DNA of 64,000 nt from Dyadobacter sp. MSC1_007 (GCF_023667495.1 NZ_JAMOZL010000005.1:434001-498000); one strand, 5' to 3'. Shown: positions 54,448-62,951, counted from the stretch's first letter. Made by a program: numbers and translations. The notes: generated from the sequence alone by a model not told the origin.

Positions 54448-55581
54448 TTATTTTGGAAAAAGGCTCTTATCCAGTCCGGGTATAATTCTTAGCGCGTTTT
54501 TATAGTAAAGCTTTTTGAGCACCTCATCCGACAAACCCATCCCGTACATCCGCCAGAATGCGTGGTATTTTTTATGATAAGGGAAATACTCGTCTTCGGT
54601 TTCCAGCACGCGGAAATAGGTCGCATATTCGGCAGGCACCCAGCTGTCTTTCCCAAATAGGACCCTGTCCTGGTATTTGTCAAAGAACTTTTTAGCAGTT
54701 CTCGGTTGTCTGCCCAGTTCTGCGATTACGGCGCCTATTTCGACATACATATTAGGGAACACGACCATCAGACTATCCAATTTTTTCAGATTGTTGGGGT
54801 ACCAACCCATATGCGCATTGATGAATGTCGTTTTCGGGTTGGCACCGAAAATATGGTGTTGCTCTGCGATCAATGAATCAAAAGGAATGGGGTCATTTGC
54901 ACCTCTGCGGCGTCCCGGGTGTGTTTTTAGTTCGAGCCAGCGCTCGTTGTAACGGTCCATCGGGTCCCAGAACGACGGTACATCTGCTGTGTGGATTAAA
55001 ACCGGAATGCCCAACTCCCCACATTTCTGCCAAACGGGCTGTAATCTTGGGTCGCTAACCGGTACCCGGTTTCCTTTGTCGTCCTTAATTCCGCTGAACC
55101 CGAGGCTTTTATATATTTTCAAGCCTTTTGCGCCCATTTTCACATCGTCTTCCAGCTGTTTGACCGCTTTGGCGCTCCAATCTTTTTCCCCAAAACCCTT
55201 GAATTGCAAGTTTGTGAACACCGCAATGCGCTTCGGTTCGTTCTTAGCCACGTTGTCAAGAGAACCTTTCAAAGTAGCCGTACCATCGGCCCACTCCTGT
55301 GACCATCCCCGTCCGCTGAGGTTGACCATAATACCCATATTAAGCGCGTCCATATCTTTTACCAACGCTTTCAGATCCTGGTTGGCCATTTGATATTGAT
55401 GATTATGGACGTCGATGAAAGGGAATTTGGCTTTTTTCAGCGGGTGTTCCGCAACTTTTAGTGTTGAAATCGGATCATATTCTTCGAATCCTAGCGGTTG
55501 GGTGATTTGCGAAGGTTCCTGAGCGCAGGCATAAAAACTGGTGCCAATTGAGAACGAGAGGAGCAGTAGTAATTTTTTCAT
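54448..55581 (-). CDS. Exported amidohydrolase (amidohydrolase_2 type)
   Basis: A 377-residue metal-dependent hydrolase from ATG 55581. Signal peptide about 1-20 (YACAQ end, possibly a lipoprotein Cys). The barrel carries FIDVHNHQY (metal His pair), PVLIHTADVPSFWDP, TTFINAHMGWYPNN and the Asp of FGKDSW. This is the TatD/ACMSD-like amidohydrolase_2 pattern. Substrate unknown; secreted relatives act on lactones or aromatic acids. The next gene upstream, ispF, ends 33 bp before its start. Confidence 0.85.
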   Translation of the reverse strand: MKKLLLLLSFSIGTSFYACAQEPSQITQPLGFEEYDPISTLKVAEHPLKKAKFPFIDVHNHQYQMANQDLKALVKDMDALNMGIMVNLSGRGWSQEWADGTATLKGSLDNVAKNEPKRIAVFTNLQFKGFGEKDWSAKAVKQLEDDVKMGAKGLKIYKSLGFSGIKDDKGNRVPVSDPRLQPVWQKCGELGIPVLIHTADVPSFWDPMDRYNERWLELKTHPGRRRGANDPIPFDSLIAEQHHIFGANPKTTFINAHMGWYPNNLKKLDSLMVVFPNMYVEIGAVIAELGRQPRTAKKFFDKYQDRVLFGKDSWVPAEYATYFRVLETEDEYFPYHKKYHAFWRMYGMGLSDEVLKKLYYKNALRIIPGLDKSLFPK

Positions 55582-55613
55582 GTAAGGTTCAGGAGTTTTC
55601 CGGATCGTTGGTT

Positions 55614-56117
55614 TTAGTGAAGGCCGGGCAATCCGGCAGGTTTGTAAATTAAAGCCACACAATGCGCTGCAATACCCTCTTCCCGTCCTACAAATCCCAA
55701 ATGTTCCGATGTAGTGGCTTTAATGGCTATATCCTCTTCGGGGATTTGGGTTACTCCCGCGAGACAAGTTTTCATGGCCGGGATATGTGGGTTTAGCTTA
55801 GGGTTTTGTAACACGACAGTCACGTCCACGTTGCCCACTTCATAACCTTTTTCGCGGATCATTTCCATTACTTTGGCAAGAAGCAGTTTGCTGTCGACGC
55901 CCTTCCATTGCGGGTCTTTGTCAGAAAAATGGTAACCGATATTGCGCATATTGGCCGCGCCCAGGAGCGCGTCGCACATGACATGGCATACTACATCTGC
56001 ATCGGAATGTCCTTTGGCGCCATGTGTATGCGGGATTAAAATGCCTCCCAGCCAGAAGGGCCGGTCTTCTACTAACTGATGAACATCGTAGCCCTGGCCT
56101 ACGCGGAATGGGAACAT
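55614..56117 (-). CDS. ispF: 2-C-methyl-D-erythritol 2,4-cyclodiphosphate synthase
   Basis: A 167-residue MEP-pathway enzyme that forms the cyclic diphosphate in isoprenoid synthesis. The zinc site DVHQL with HSDADVVCHVMCDALLGAA, plus TTSEHLGFVGREEGIAAH, is complete. The short length is normal. It is followed by an exported amidohydrolase gene 33 bp downstream, without an obvious link. Confidence 0.97.
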   Translation of the reverse strand: MFPFRVGQGYDVHQLVEDRPFWLGGILIPHTHGAKGHSDADVVCHVMCDALLGAANMRNIGYHFSDKDPQWKGVDSKLLLAKVMEMIREKGYEVGNVDVTVVLQNPKLNPHIPAMKTCLAGVTQIPEEDIAIKATTSEHLGFVGREEGIAAHCVALIYKPAGLPGLH

Positions 56118-56141
56118 ATAATGCTGGAAACTAATAAATAA

Positions 56142-56621
56142 TTAAGACTTAGGATTGTCAGGCTGGTCGCTGTCTTTGCGCTTTTCAAGATTATCCAGGC
56201 GCTTGTCGATATCATCGAACCGCGCGTCGGATTTGTTAAATCTGTCCGCCATGAAATCGAATAACTTGATAAGGTCATCGTTGGTGGCTAACGATTCCAG
56301 GTCGTGTTTGGTGGCTAAGGACTCTAGATCATCTTTGGTGGCAAACAACGCCAGATCGTCTTTGGTGACCATTGTCTCGAGGATGATTCTGTTTGTAGTT
56401 GAAATGTCGCGCATGGCGTCCTCTACCAGTGTCTGCCGGTCATTCAACTGAAACATGTGTTTGGCCAATTCTCGCATGGTTTCCTCTAAGGAATCCATGC
56501 GGCCAATTGTCTGGGATTGTCCCTTACGCAACTTTGTGAGCTCGGCGTCTACGTGGTCGAGACGGATAAGGATTTCGGCTAACATCTCTTCGAGATTACT
56601 GATTCTTTCGCTGTCTTTCAT
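56142..56621 (-). CDS. Coiled-coil protein with 9-residue repeats
   Basis: A 159-residue protein from ATG 56621 (an in-frame ATG at 56678 would add a hydrophobic leader but lacks support). It is almost wholly predicted coiled coil (ISNLEEMLAEIL and so on). Residues 86-121 hold four 9-residue units of the type TKDDLESLA. Such proteins often accompany Uma2 or mobile genes in Cytophagales, but here the neighbours are ispF and dps. No function can be assigned. Confidence 0.65.
   Translation of the reverse strand: MKDSERISNLEEMLAEILIRLDHVDAELTKLRKGQSQTIGRMDSLEETMRELAKHMFQLNDRQTLVEDAMRDISTTNRIILETMVTKDDLALFATKDDLESLATKHDLESLATNDDLIKLFDFMADRFNKSDARFDDIDKRLDNLEKRKDSDQPDNPKS
56281..56370. repeat. Three-plus 27-bp tandem repeats inside a coiled-coil gene
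   Basis: TTGGTGGC-type units start at 56281, 56308, 56335 and 56362, exactly 27 bp apart. They encode the TKDDLxxLA repeats of the coiled-coil protein. The copies differ at several positions. Confidence 0.85.
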
Positions 56622-56831
56622 AAAAAGATAGGTAAACAAATATAACAATTCTTTCTTACCTATACGGAAGAACAGCATGTTGGTAACGCATCTTTATCAC
56701 TAGAATTTTCCTGCGGTAAAAACTGAGAGGGAAGTTGCGTTTTTTGTTCTTTCCGGCAACTTTTTACTGATTAGCTTTGGTTACGTATAGGAGAGCAAAT
56801 ACAATCAATACTATCAAACACTTGAAGTCGC

Positions 56832-57302
56832 ATGAAAACAAACATCGGAATTTCAGATGAGCATACCCAGGCGGTCGCTTACCAGTTGAACAAGCTGCTT
56901 GCTAACGAATTCGTATTGTACACAAAGACACGTAATTACCACTGGAACATCGGAGGCATGAATTTCTTCGAGCTACACAAGCTTTTCGAAGGACAATATG
57001 AGCAGTTGCAGGAAATTATGGATGAAATCGCCGAGCGTATCCGTGCGATCGGTCACTATTCCGAAGCCCGGCTCGTCGATATCCTGAAATTAACCGATCT
57101 GCTGGAACCGGAGTATACCACGGAGGAGAAAGTCCAGCTGAAAAATCTGCTCGACGATCACGAAACGATTATCCGCATTCTCCGCAATCTGATCACCGAA
57201 TTTGCAGATACTTACAAAGACCTTGGGTCAAGTGATTATGTAACAGGTTTGTTGCGCGAGCACGAGAAAATGGCTTGGATGCTGCGTGCATTCCTGAAAT
57301 AG
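56832..57302 (+). CDS. Dps-family ferritin-like protein
   Basis: A 156-residue four-helix-bundle protein of the Dps/starvation-protein group. Ferroxidase-centre residues are spread as in the family: TRNYHWNIGGMNFFELHKLF near residue 35 and EQYEQLQEIMDEIAERI next. Dps oligomers oxidise and store iron and protect DNA. A TAGCTTTG box (56772-56779) 50 bp upstream is a candidate -7 element; its -33 TTG is about 25 bp away, slightly too far. A strong terminator follows. Confidence 0.92.
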   Translation: MKTNIGISDEHTQAVAYQLNKLLANEFVLYTKTRNYHWNIGGMNFFELHKLFEGQYEQLQEIMDEIAERIRAIGHYSEARLVDILKLTDLLEPEYTTEEKVQLKNLLDDHETIIRILRNLITEFADTYKDLGSSDYVTGLLREHEKMAWMLRAFLK

Positions 57303-57322
57303 AAAATTGTTTCTCATCCATA

Positions 57323-57358
57323 AAAAAGCCGGAAGAATCGACGATTCACCGGCTTTTT
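57323..57358. terminator. Bidirectional terminator between dps and the anti-sigma-like gene
   Basis: Outer stem AAAAAGCCGG / CCGGCTTTTT (57323-57332 with 57349-57358) and inner stem GAATCG / CGATTC (57335-57340 with 57342-57347) form one long hairpin. T-runs leave both strands. Confidence 0.9.
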
Positions 57359-57377
57359 GTGTGTACAGGTAAGGATC

Positions 57378-57833
57378 TTATTTACGCTGCTGATATTCCG
57401 TTTTAAGTTTTTCCAGTTCGGCTTCCTGGTTGATGGATTTGAAATAAAAGTACAAACCTGCGATCAGGAAAATTTTCGATAGTATAAACACCACAATGAA
57501 TGCTGGCCGCCAGTATTTATGCACCTTAATATGCGTGTCATTAACTTCTATATCCAGGTACTTCCCCGATTGGGTATCATGCTGGCTATGATCCGACGAT
57601 TGTTTCTTTCCGCGGACAGTTCTCAATTGAATAATTTCCCTGACAGCCTCGGGCGGCGCAACGGATCCGCCTTCGAAATAATGTTTGATATCTGACTCAA
57701 GATCACTTACGTAAGCAGATAGCGACCTGTCGGAGAGCATCATCTCTCTTACCTGCTCCTGTTCCGCCTCATCGGCAAGCCCCATTAAATGCGACTCAAG
57801 AACTCCACTTTCGATAAACTCCTGCTTAGTCAA
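57378..57833 (-). CDS. Probable membrane anti-sigma factor
   Basis: A 151-residue protein: an N-terminal cytosolic helical domain (about 1-95, with LESHLMGLADEAEQEQVREM as in anti-sigma zinc-finger-like or RsiW-type N-termini but without the His-Cys zinc ligands), one TM helix (about 110-132, FIVVFILSKIFLIAGLYFYF) and a short charged outer tail. It is encoded 12 bp after the sigma-like gene, the usual order for ECF sigma/anti-sigma pairs. Function inferred from order and layout. Confidence 0.6.
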   Translation of the reverse strand: MTKQEFIESGVLESHLMGLADEAEQEQVREMMLSDRSLSAYVSDLESDIKHYFEGGSVAPPEAVREIIQLRTVRGKKQSSDHSQHDTQSGKYLDIEVNDTHIKVHKYWRPAFIVVFILSKIFLIAGLYFYFKSINQEAELEKLKTEYQQRK

Positions 57834-57844
57834 TGTTAAGGTAT

Positions 57845-58291
57845 TTAAGCGGTTCGATATGACTTGAAAAATTCGTGGAATGAACGCAAAACCTCCGATT
57901 TGGATATGTTCAACCTTCCCGCCACTTCATCGGGCGTTAGCCCCTGGCGAAATGCGAGGTCAAAGATATTCTCCGGAGAAGCGTCGGATGCTGTTACCAC
58001 TGCGGTTGTTAGGGCTGTCAGTTTACGTTTCGCTTCCACCGCTTTTGACCGGGCCAGTTTGATTACACAGGCGGCAAAAGTGAAAGGGTAACTGTTACAG
58101 GCCTGCAATTCGGGCGACGAAAACACGCTGACCAGCACTTCCTGAGCCAAATGCGTCTGAGGAAGGATCTGCAGAATAATCCCGTACGCCATAGCGCCAT
58201 ATTGGTCGTAGACTTCGAGTGGGGTCAGCGTCCGGGGTTTTGAAAGCGCCTGGTTGTCGACTCCATTATTCGCTCGTTCCAACTCATTCAT
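57845..58291 (-). CDS. Diverged sigma-factor-like protein
   Basis: A 148-residue protein. The C-terminal third (about 95-148) has a sigma region 4-like helix-turn-helix (FRQGLTPDEVAGRLNISKSEV). The N-terminal part resembles a shortened region 2 (YDQYGAMAYGIILQI) but lacks the conserved -10-reading residues of standard ECF factors, and the whole protein is about 30-40 residues short. It may be a degenerate ECF sigma or a related transcription factor. The TM anti-sigma candidate is encoded directly downstream. Confidence 0.6.
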   Translation of the reverse strand: MNELERANNGVDNQALSKPRTLTPLEVYDQYGAMAYGIILQILPQTHLAQEVLVSVFSSPELQACNSYPFTFAACVIKLARSKAVEAKRKLTALTTAVVTASDASPENIFDLAFRQGLTPDEVAGRLNISKSEVLRSFHEFFKSYRTA

Positions 58292-58478
58292 ACATTACTA
58301 ATAATTAAAAAGATGATCGGGCAGGAGATTGATTGCAATTTATGTTCCCCTGAGGCCGGGGATGTTTTGAAATAGTGTGAAGTTTCAAGGTAAATTTAAC
58401 AGAATAAGCTAATAAACTGTCTGATAAGTATAAAAAGTTTGCTTTCCCGAATGGATATTCAATGACTAACTTTGCAGC

Positions 58479-59135
58479 ATGAAGGAAAAGATAGCAGTTA
58501 TATTTGATATGGATGGCGTTATCTGCCATACCAACCCCTACCATTCCCACGCATTCAGAGAGTTTTTCTCCAAACGCGACCTTTCTCCGACCGACGCGGA
58601 ATTTGCCGAGCATATGTTTGGGAAAAGCAATAGCTACATTTTAAGTCATTTCTTGAAACGCGTTGTGGAAGGCGATGAACTTTTGCAAATGGAAGATGAA
58701 AAGGAAAGCCTGTTCCGCCAGTTGTACGAACCTTATGTAGAGCCGATTGAAGGGATAGTAGGTTTTATGCAGGACTTGAAAAACAATGGTGCGGTGCTCG
58801 GCGTGGCTACTTCTGCACCACGTGCCAACCTCGATCTCATCCTGAGTAAAGTGCCAATCGCTGGCCTTATGGGTTCGTTTCTGGCAAGCGAAAATGTGAA
58901 AAAGCACAAACCCGATCCGGAGGTGTATCTTAAATCAGCTGAAAATCTGGGCGTTTCTCCGGATCAATGTGTAGTTTTTGAAGATTCGTTCTCAGGCGTT
59001 TCCGCAGGTTTGCGGGCAGGAATGCGGGTTGTGGGTGTGTTGAGTTCTCACAAAAAGGAAGAACTTCCTTCCTGTAACCTTTACATTGAAAATTACAGGG
59101 AGATGTCTTTTGAGCAAATAAAAACACTTTTCTAA
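58479..59135 (+). CDS. HAD-family phosphatase, beta-phosphoglucomutase-like
   Basis: A 218-residue haloacid-dehalogenase-superfamily enzyme. Motif I is FDMDGVI (nucleophile Asp10, acid Asp12), motif II the Thr/Ser in ATSAPRA, motif III a Lys in KKHKPDPEVY and motif IV EDSFSGVSAG. The alpha-helical C1 cap fits beta-phosphoglucomutase/phosphatase subgroups. Substrate unknown. A TAACTTTG box (58467-58474) ends only four bases before the ATG, so a leaderless or very short leader transcript is possible. Confidence 0.92.
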   Translation: MKEKIAVIFDMDGVICHTNPYHSHAFREFFSKRDLSPTDAEFAEHMFGKSNSYILSHFLKRVVEGDELLQMEDEKESLFRQLYEPYVEPIEGIVGFMQDLKNNGAVLGVATSAPRANLDLILSKVPIAGLMGSFLASENVKKHKPDPEVYLKSAENLGVSPDQCVVFEDSFSGVSAGLRAGMRVVGVLSSHKKEELPSCNLYIENYREMSFEQIKTLF

Positions 59136-59137
59136 TA

Positions 59138-60799
59138 CTATAATGCGACCTGGCCGGTGACTTTGACATCGAAGACGCCGGTCAGCACTTTTTCGTTTCG
59201 TTTGATCTGTAAAAAGATCCGGTAACGTCCTTCTTTGGGAAATGAATAAGGGAAGGAAATGCGGCTGCCGTGCTCCATTCCGGTCATTCCGCCGGTGCTC
59301 GTGTCGTACATGCCCATTTCTGTCATCAGGAAAATCTCTCTTTCGATCATTGGCATAGCCTTTAATCTTGCCAAATGGCGGTCCACGCTATCCCTGAAAA
59401 CAATGGGTGAAGGTTTTTTAACCACGCGAGCAGTGTCGGATATTCTGTTCTTGAAAGTCTTTTCAGCCGCAACCGAAAATGAACCGGAGGGGTGCAAATG
59501 GATATAAACCGAACCGTCGGAACGGACGACGGCAGCATGCCCGAGCATGCCCAGGTAGGGTTCGGGTAGGCAAGGGCTTCCATCAGGATTGAAAATTTCA
59601 AAATTAAGCTGATATGGCCTACCTGCTTCCAACGGCTTATCCGGCTTGCCCTCCCAAATAGCGTAGGAGCCATCGCCAAACACGGTTTTGGTTCCAGGTT
59701 TTCCGCAGATCACCACATTGTCGTCCATCGGGATTTTGCCCGGCGTGTTCAATGGATCGGTGATTACATAGGTGTCTTCAATAGCAGAATTGCCCTGCGC
59801 GGGTCCTGCTGCTGTTAATGCTGGAATTTCAAGGGTATCTGTAATGGTTTCCGCAAAGCCGGAATACTGTATGATGTCCGAATACACGAGGTATTTTCCT
59901 GCCGGTAACCGGGGCAGCTCCGTTTGAAAAGTGAGGCTGTCCTTACGTTCGGGATGAATGTGGGCAAATGCGTCCAGACCAGGTATCCGCACCAAAAAAG
60001 TATGCATAAGCTTTCCATGGTCGGGAACAAGTGTGCTTAGCATGCTGCCCCTACGCTTGCGGTTCCAGCCGGTAGTGTCTATTTTAAGCTCAAAAATCCG
60101 CTGAGAGTCCCTCACTCCGACGGTTGCATTGCCTTTAAGCGGTTTGTACAGCCATTCTTTATATTCATCCGCCCAGGCGTCCCACCAGCTGCTGCCACCG
60201 TAAAGGATAAGCGAGCACACGATGGTAGCAATGCCCATATTGATCCACCTTTTGCGCTTTTGTTTGGCATTTAAAGCGTCACCAGGTTTGAGAAGCCCAT
60301 CACTTACACTCGCCCCGATTGTAGTGATCATCAGCAGGAAAAGCACCAAACCCAGTACGCTCAATCCGATTCCAAGTTCTTTTGGCATCTCTCTTTCGGC
60401 AGTCGACACTGCGACAACAGGGACGATCAGTTCACTGTCTCCCTGGATTCCCTGAATGCGGATTTGCGCGCTCGAAGATCCCCATTCCATGAGCCACACG
60501 CTGCCCTCGAACTGGCCGCGCTGGCCCGGTATGGCCGTAAGGTCGTCATAAGTAGGTGCCCCTTTGTCGCCGGAGTAGAAATAAATAGGCCGGACCGATA
60601 CTTTCTGGGCATCTCCGTTCTCGACGAAAACGGTCACTTTGGCTGTCCCCGGGATTACATCCGGCGGAGTGACGCTGATCATGACCTTGTACGGGCCAGC
60701 CTGCGCCTGCATTTGCACGCCTGCGCTGCCTACGTGTGCATATGCAGCGATCCCGTTGATGAAAAGCAGGATAAGGAGGAAGGAGGATATCTTTTTCAT
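59138..60799 (-). CDS. Exported copper-site-like membrane protein, PmoB-like architecture
   Basis: A 553-residue protein. Signal peptide 1-21 ends in AYA, so the predicted mature N-terminus is His22. A beta-rich domain (about 22-135) is followed by two TM helices (about 142-164 and 185-202) joined by a Lys/Arg-rich cytosolic loop. The large C-terminal part has AHIHPE (His280, His282), HLH (His434, His436) and a Met-rich stretch 482-510 with seven Met and a His. This is the layout of PmoB from copper membrane monooxygenases, but the N-domain lacks the HxH partner of the terminal His. Its start overlaps the upstream membrane-protein gene by 4 bp (ATGA). A role in copper binding is inferred. Confidence 0.62.
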   Translation of the reverse strand: MKKISSFLLILLFINGIAAYAHVGSAGVQMQAQAGPYKVMISVTPPDVIPGTAKVTVFVENGDAQKVSVRPIYFYSGDKGAPTYDDLTAIPGQRGQFEGSVWLMEWGSSSAQIRIQGIQGDSELIVPVVAVSTAEREMPKELGIGLSVLGLVLFLLMITTIGASVSDGLLKPGDALNAKQKRKRWINMGIATIVCSLILYGGSSWWDAWADEYKEWLYKPLKGNATVGVRDSQRIFELKIDTTGWNRKRRGSMLSTLVPDHGKLMHTFLVRIPGLDAFAHIHPERKDSLTFQTELPRLPAGKYLVYSDIIQYSGFAETITDTLEIPALTAAGPAQGNSAIEDTYVITDPLNTPGKIPMDDNVVICGKPGTKTVFGDGSYAIWEGKPDKPLEAGRPYQLNFEIFNPDGSPCLPEPYLGMLGHAAVVRSDGSVYIHLHPSGSFSVAAEKTFKNRISDTARVVKKPSPIVFRDSVDRHLARLKAMPMIEREIFLMTEMGMYDTSTGGMTGMEHGSRISFPYSFPKEGRYRIFLQIKRNEKVLTGVFDVKVTGQVAL

Positions 60800-62016
60800 C
60801 GCTGAATCTTATGCATCCATTGGCCCCAGGCGAGACCGATACGGGTTGAAATCAATGTAACTATGAGTGCTAATCCGAGACCTTTTAGCAGGGACGGTGT
60901 GTCTTCCACCATCCACGGGCCGAATTTGTAGCGGTATTGCCAGTCAGGATCATTGCCGAAATACCAGTAATGGCTGCCAAAAAACCAGTTCCGGGCATAA
61001 GGGGATTCCATCAAAAATGCCCCGAAATACCATTGGACCAAAAAGAAAACGATGATGAACGCGCTCCCAAGGATTGCTGCCAGCCACCAGTCGTTCAGAT
61101 GTTGGTAGCGATTGCGAAGGATATCGATCACAATCGCAGGAATAACCAGTAGTAAGGGAAAATGAAAGCCTTGGTAGTGGTCTATGTGATTTAGAATGGG
61201 GCCCAGCTTTGGTTCTGCCGGAAACAGCGGGATGATCCAGAGTGTTGACAGCATCAGGAAAGTGTATACACCCGTCACCGCGGTAGCTGCCCATTTGTGG
61301 GAAACCGCCCTGCTGGCAGCCATCAGCAACAATGGCAATGCGCCACCAGCCACCTGATAATAACTGGAACGGTGCGATTGCATTCGTCCAAGTTCCTCGG
61401 ACAATAGTGTATACCAAATGGTCAGCAGAAACCCTGCCGACAATGCGAATAACCAGAAGAGCGTTTTATCCCCCTTTTTGCCTGTGTCAGCTGCTTTATC
61501 CAGCCAGTTTTTCAATTGATTCTTAACTGCGATAACACTCACCATCGCCCCAAATTGTATGCCGATAATCCCCAGAATCAGTACTGTATGTGGAGGAGAA
61601 AGAATGGTAACGTCGAGGCCGTAGGTATTATGCCACCAATCGTCGAATGGGGCAGAAGTAAGCATGGAGAGGGCGCCCCAAACGCAGAATAGCGAGCCTA
61701 ACGAGCTGTAAAAGAATCCCCAGATACGGACGCTGCCAGCTTTTTCGAGCGGACTGCCCCAGAAAGTTTTGCGTAAAATTTCGTAGCCCGAGAACAGACC
61801 AGCGACCACCGCGCCAAGGTAAATCACCAAATGCGGGGGCGAAAGCAGACCGTCACGGCCAATGCTTAAATGCCAGCATATGTCCCAGATCAGCCCGGTG
61901 ATCACACAAAACGACGCAAACACCGTCGCGAAAATATAAACAGGAATGCCGGAATGTGATTGTACAGTCACTGTTCGTCCTTCATACCCTTGCGGCTGGC
62001 TGGTCGTTGTTTGCAT
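60796..62016 (-). CDS. Polytopic membrane protein with duplicated D-x3-H/H motif, PmoC-like
   Basis: A 406-residue protein with about ten TM helices. Near the N-terminus it has Asp45, His49 and His62 in DICWHLSIGRDGLLSPPH. The spacing D-x3-H-x12-H and the W-H, R-D and P positions match the PmoC/AmoC copper-C site as I recall it. A second copy follows at Asp125, His129 and His143 (D-x3-H-x13-H, with SPPH). Further His are clustered at 277, 280 and 285. Its gene overlaps that of the PmoB-like protein by 4 bp. Function not established; the motif suggests a metal site in the membrane. Other polytopic families could share the motif. Confidence 0.62.
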   Translation of the reverse strand: MQTTTSQPQGYEGRTVTVQSHSGIPVYIFATVFASFCVITGLIWDICWHLSIGRDGLLSPPHLVIYLGAVVAGLFSGYEILRKTFWGSPLEKAGSVRIWGFFYSSLGSLFCVWGALSMLTSAPFDDWWHNTYGLDVTILSPPHTVLILGIIGIQFGAMVSVIAVKNQLKNWLDKAADTGKKGDKTLFWLFALSAGFLLTIWYTLLSEELGRMQSHRSSYYQVAGGALPLLLMAASRAVSHKWAATAVTGVYTFLMLSTLWIIPLFPAEPKLGPILNHIDHYQGFHFPLLLVIPAIVIDILRNRYQHLNDWWLAAILGSAFIIVFFLVQWYFGAFLMESPYARNWFFGSHYWYFGNDPDWQYRYKFGPWMVEDTPSLLKGLGLALIVTLISTRIGLAWGQWMHKIQR

Positions 62017-62129
62017 TTATTTCAAGAGGGAATATTGAGTTTCTGGTAATACTGCAAATCTCGTAAAACAGACACTCATAAATGCAAATGCCCCTATGTT
62101 GTCTTGTTTTTTATTAAAAACAATAAACC

Positions 62130-62744
62130 TTAAAATGGTCGCATTGCTTTTACAAAACGGCCTTTAAAGTAAGTCGAAAAAAGATTGTCCTCCCTTACCC
62201 CCCGCGAGGTGGACGCATGGATGAAGATGATTTCCTGCTGGCCGCGGACGTCTGTTACGATTCCGGCATGCGAAACATAGCCTTCCTTACCAGCTTCCGG
62301 CACAAAGAAGAGCCAGTCGCCCGGTTTGATCTCATCCAGCTTGCTGACTTCCTGCCCGAATTCCGATTGCTGCCAGGATATCCGGGGCACTTTCACGCCG
62401 ATTTCGGAGTAAACCGAGCAAATAAGGCCCGAGCAATCGATGCCACTTTTATCATTCCCGCCAGACCGGTAAGGCGTTCCGGTGTAAGTACGGGCGATCT
62501 GGACGACCTGCGGGATTTCAGACGCGGGTAATGCACCCGGTTTCGCATAAGCCGGTTTTGAAGGGGTTGGTCTGCGTGCGGGGGCTTTGGCTGCGGGTTT
62601 CCGGGTAGGGGCGGGCCGGCCTCTGCCGCGGGAAACGGTACTCTTTTCGGGAGCTTTGCGGAATACTTCGCAGGAGAACGTAAGGGTAGTCAATAAGAGC
62701 GTGCAAATGATAGGGAAAATGGAGCTGGAAAATTGCTTCTTCAT
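62130..62744 (-). CDS. NlpC/P60-family lipoprotein peptidase
   Basis: A 204-residue lipoprotein from ATG 62744 (an upstream in-frame codon at 62837 precedes unlikely sequence). Lipobox LTFSC ends at Cys25. A Pro/Ala/Arg-rich linker (30-75) leads to an NlpC/P60 domain with catalytic Cys104 (GIDCSGLI), His159 (SHAGIVTD) and His176. Such enzymes cleave cell-wall peptides. It sits 113 bp upstream of the copper-like operon on the same strand, but a link is not clear. Confidence 0.93.
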   Translation of the reverse strand: MKKQFSSSIFPIICTLLLTTLTFSCEVFRKAPEKSTVSRGRGRPAPTRKPAAKAPARRPTPSKPAYAKPGALPASEIPQVVQIARTYTGTPYRSGGNDKSGIDCSGLICSVYSEIGVKVPRISWQQSEFGQEVSKLDEIKPGDWLFFVPEAGKEGYVSHAGIVTDVRGQQEIIFIHASTSRGVREDNLFSTYFKGRFVKAMRPF

Positions 62745-62879
62745 GCGTAAGCTTTGTAATGACCCGATGATTAATCCAAAAATAGTAATAATATGATCTT
62801 GAAAAGAACAGACGAGTCTGAACGGCGGTGCCTGCATTACTATTTTAACTGTATCACAAGCGAAAAATTGTGGTAAAAA

Positions 62880-62911
62880 TTGTGAGGCTGGCCGCTTTGT
62901 AAGTAGCTTTG
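62880..62911 (+). promoter_or_regulatory. Bacteroidota-type promoter of the FAH-family gene
   Basis: TTG at 62880-62882 and TAGCTTTG at 62904-62911 are separated by 21 bp, within the normal range of the -33/-7 consensus. The gene ATG is at 62952. Confidence 0.5.
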
Positions 62912-62951
62912 CCCCTGACTTTCATTCCATTTATTAATTGAATTACATCTG

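Noticed and set aside
56281..56370. Repeats considered as a CRISPR array
   Set aside because: No spacers; the units are adjacent, 27 bp long and encode protein.
58438..58474. Promoter with TTTG at 58438 and TAACTTTG at 58467
   Set aside because: The -33 and -7 elements are 25 bp apart, longer than usual, so only the -7-like box was noted.
62104..62122. AT-rich inverted repeat as a terminator after the NlpC gene
   Set aside because: Stem is only A/T and weak; not counted as a terminator.
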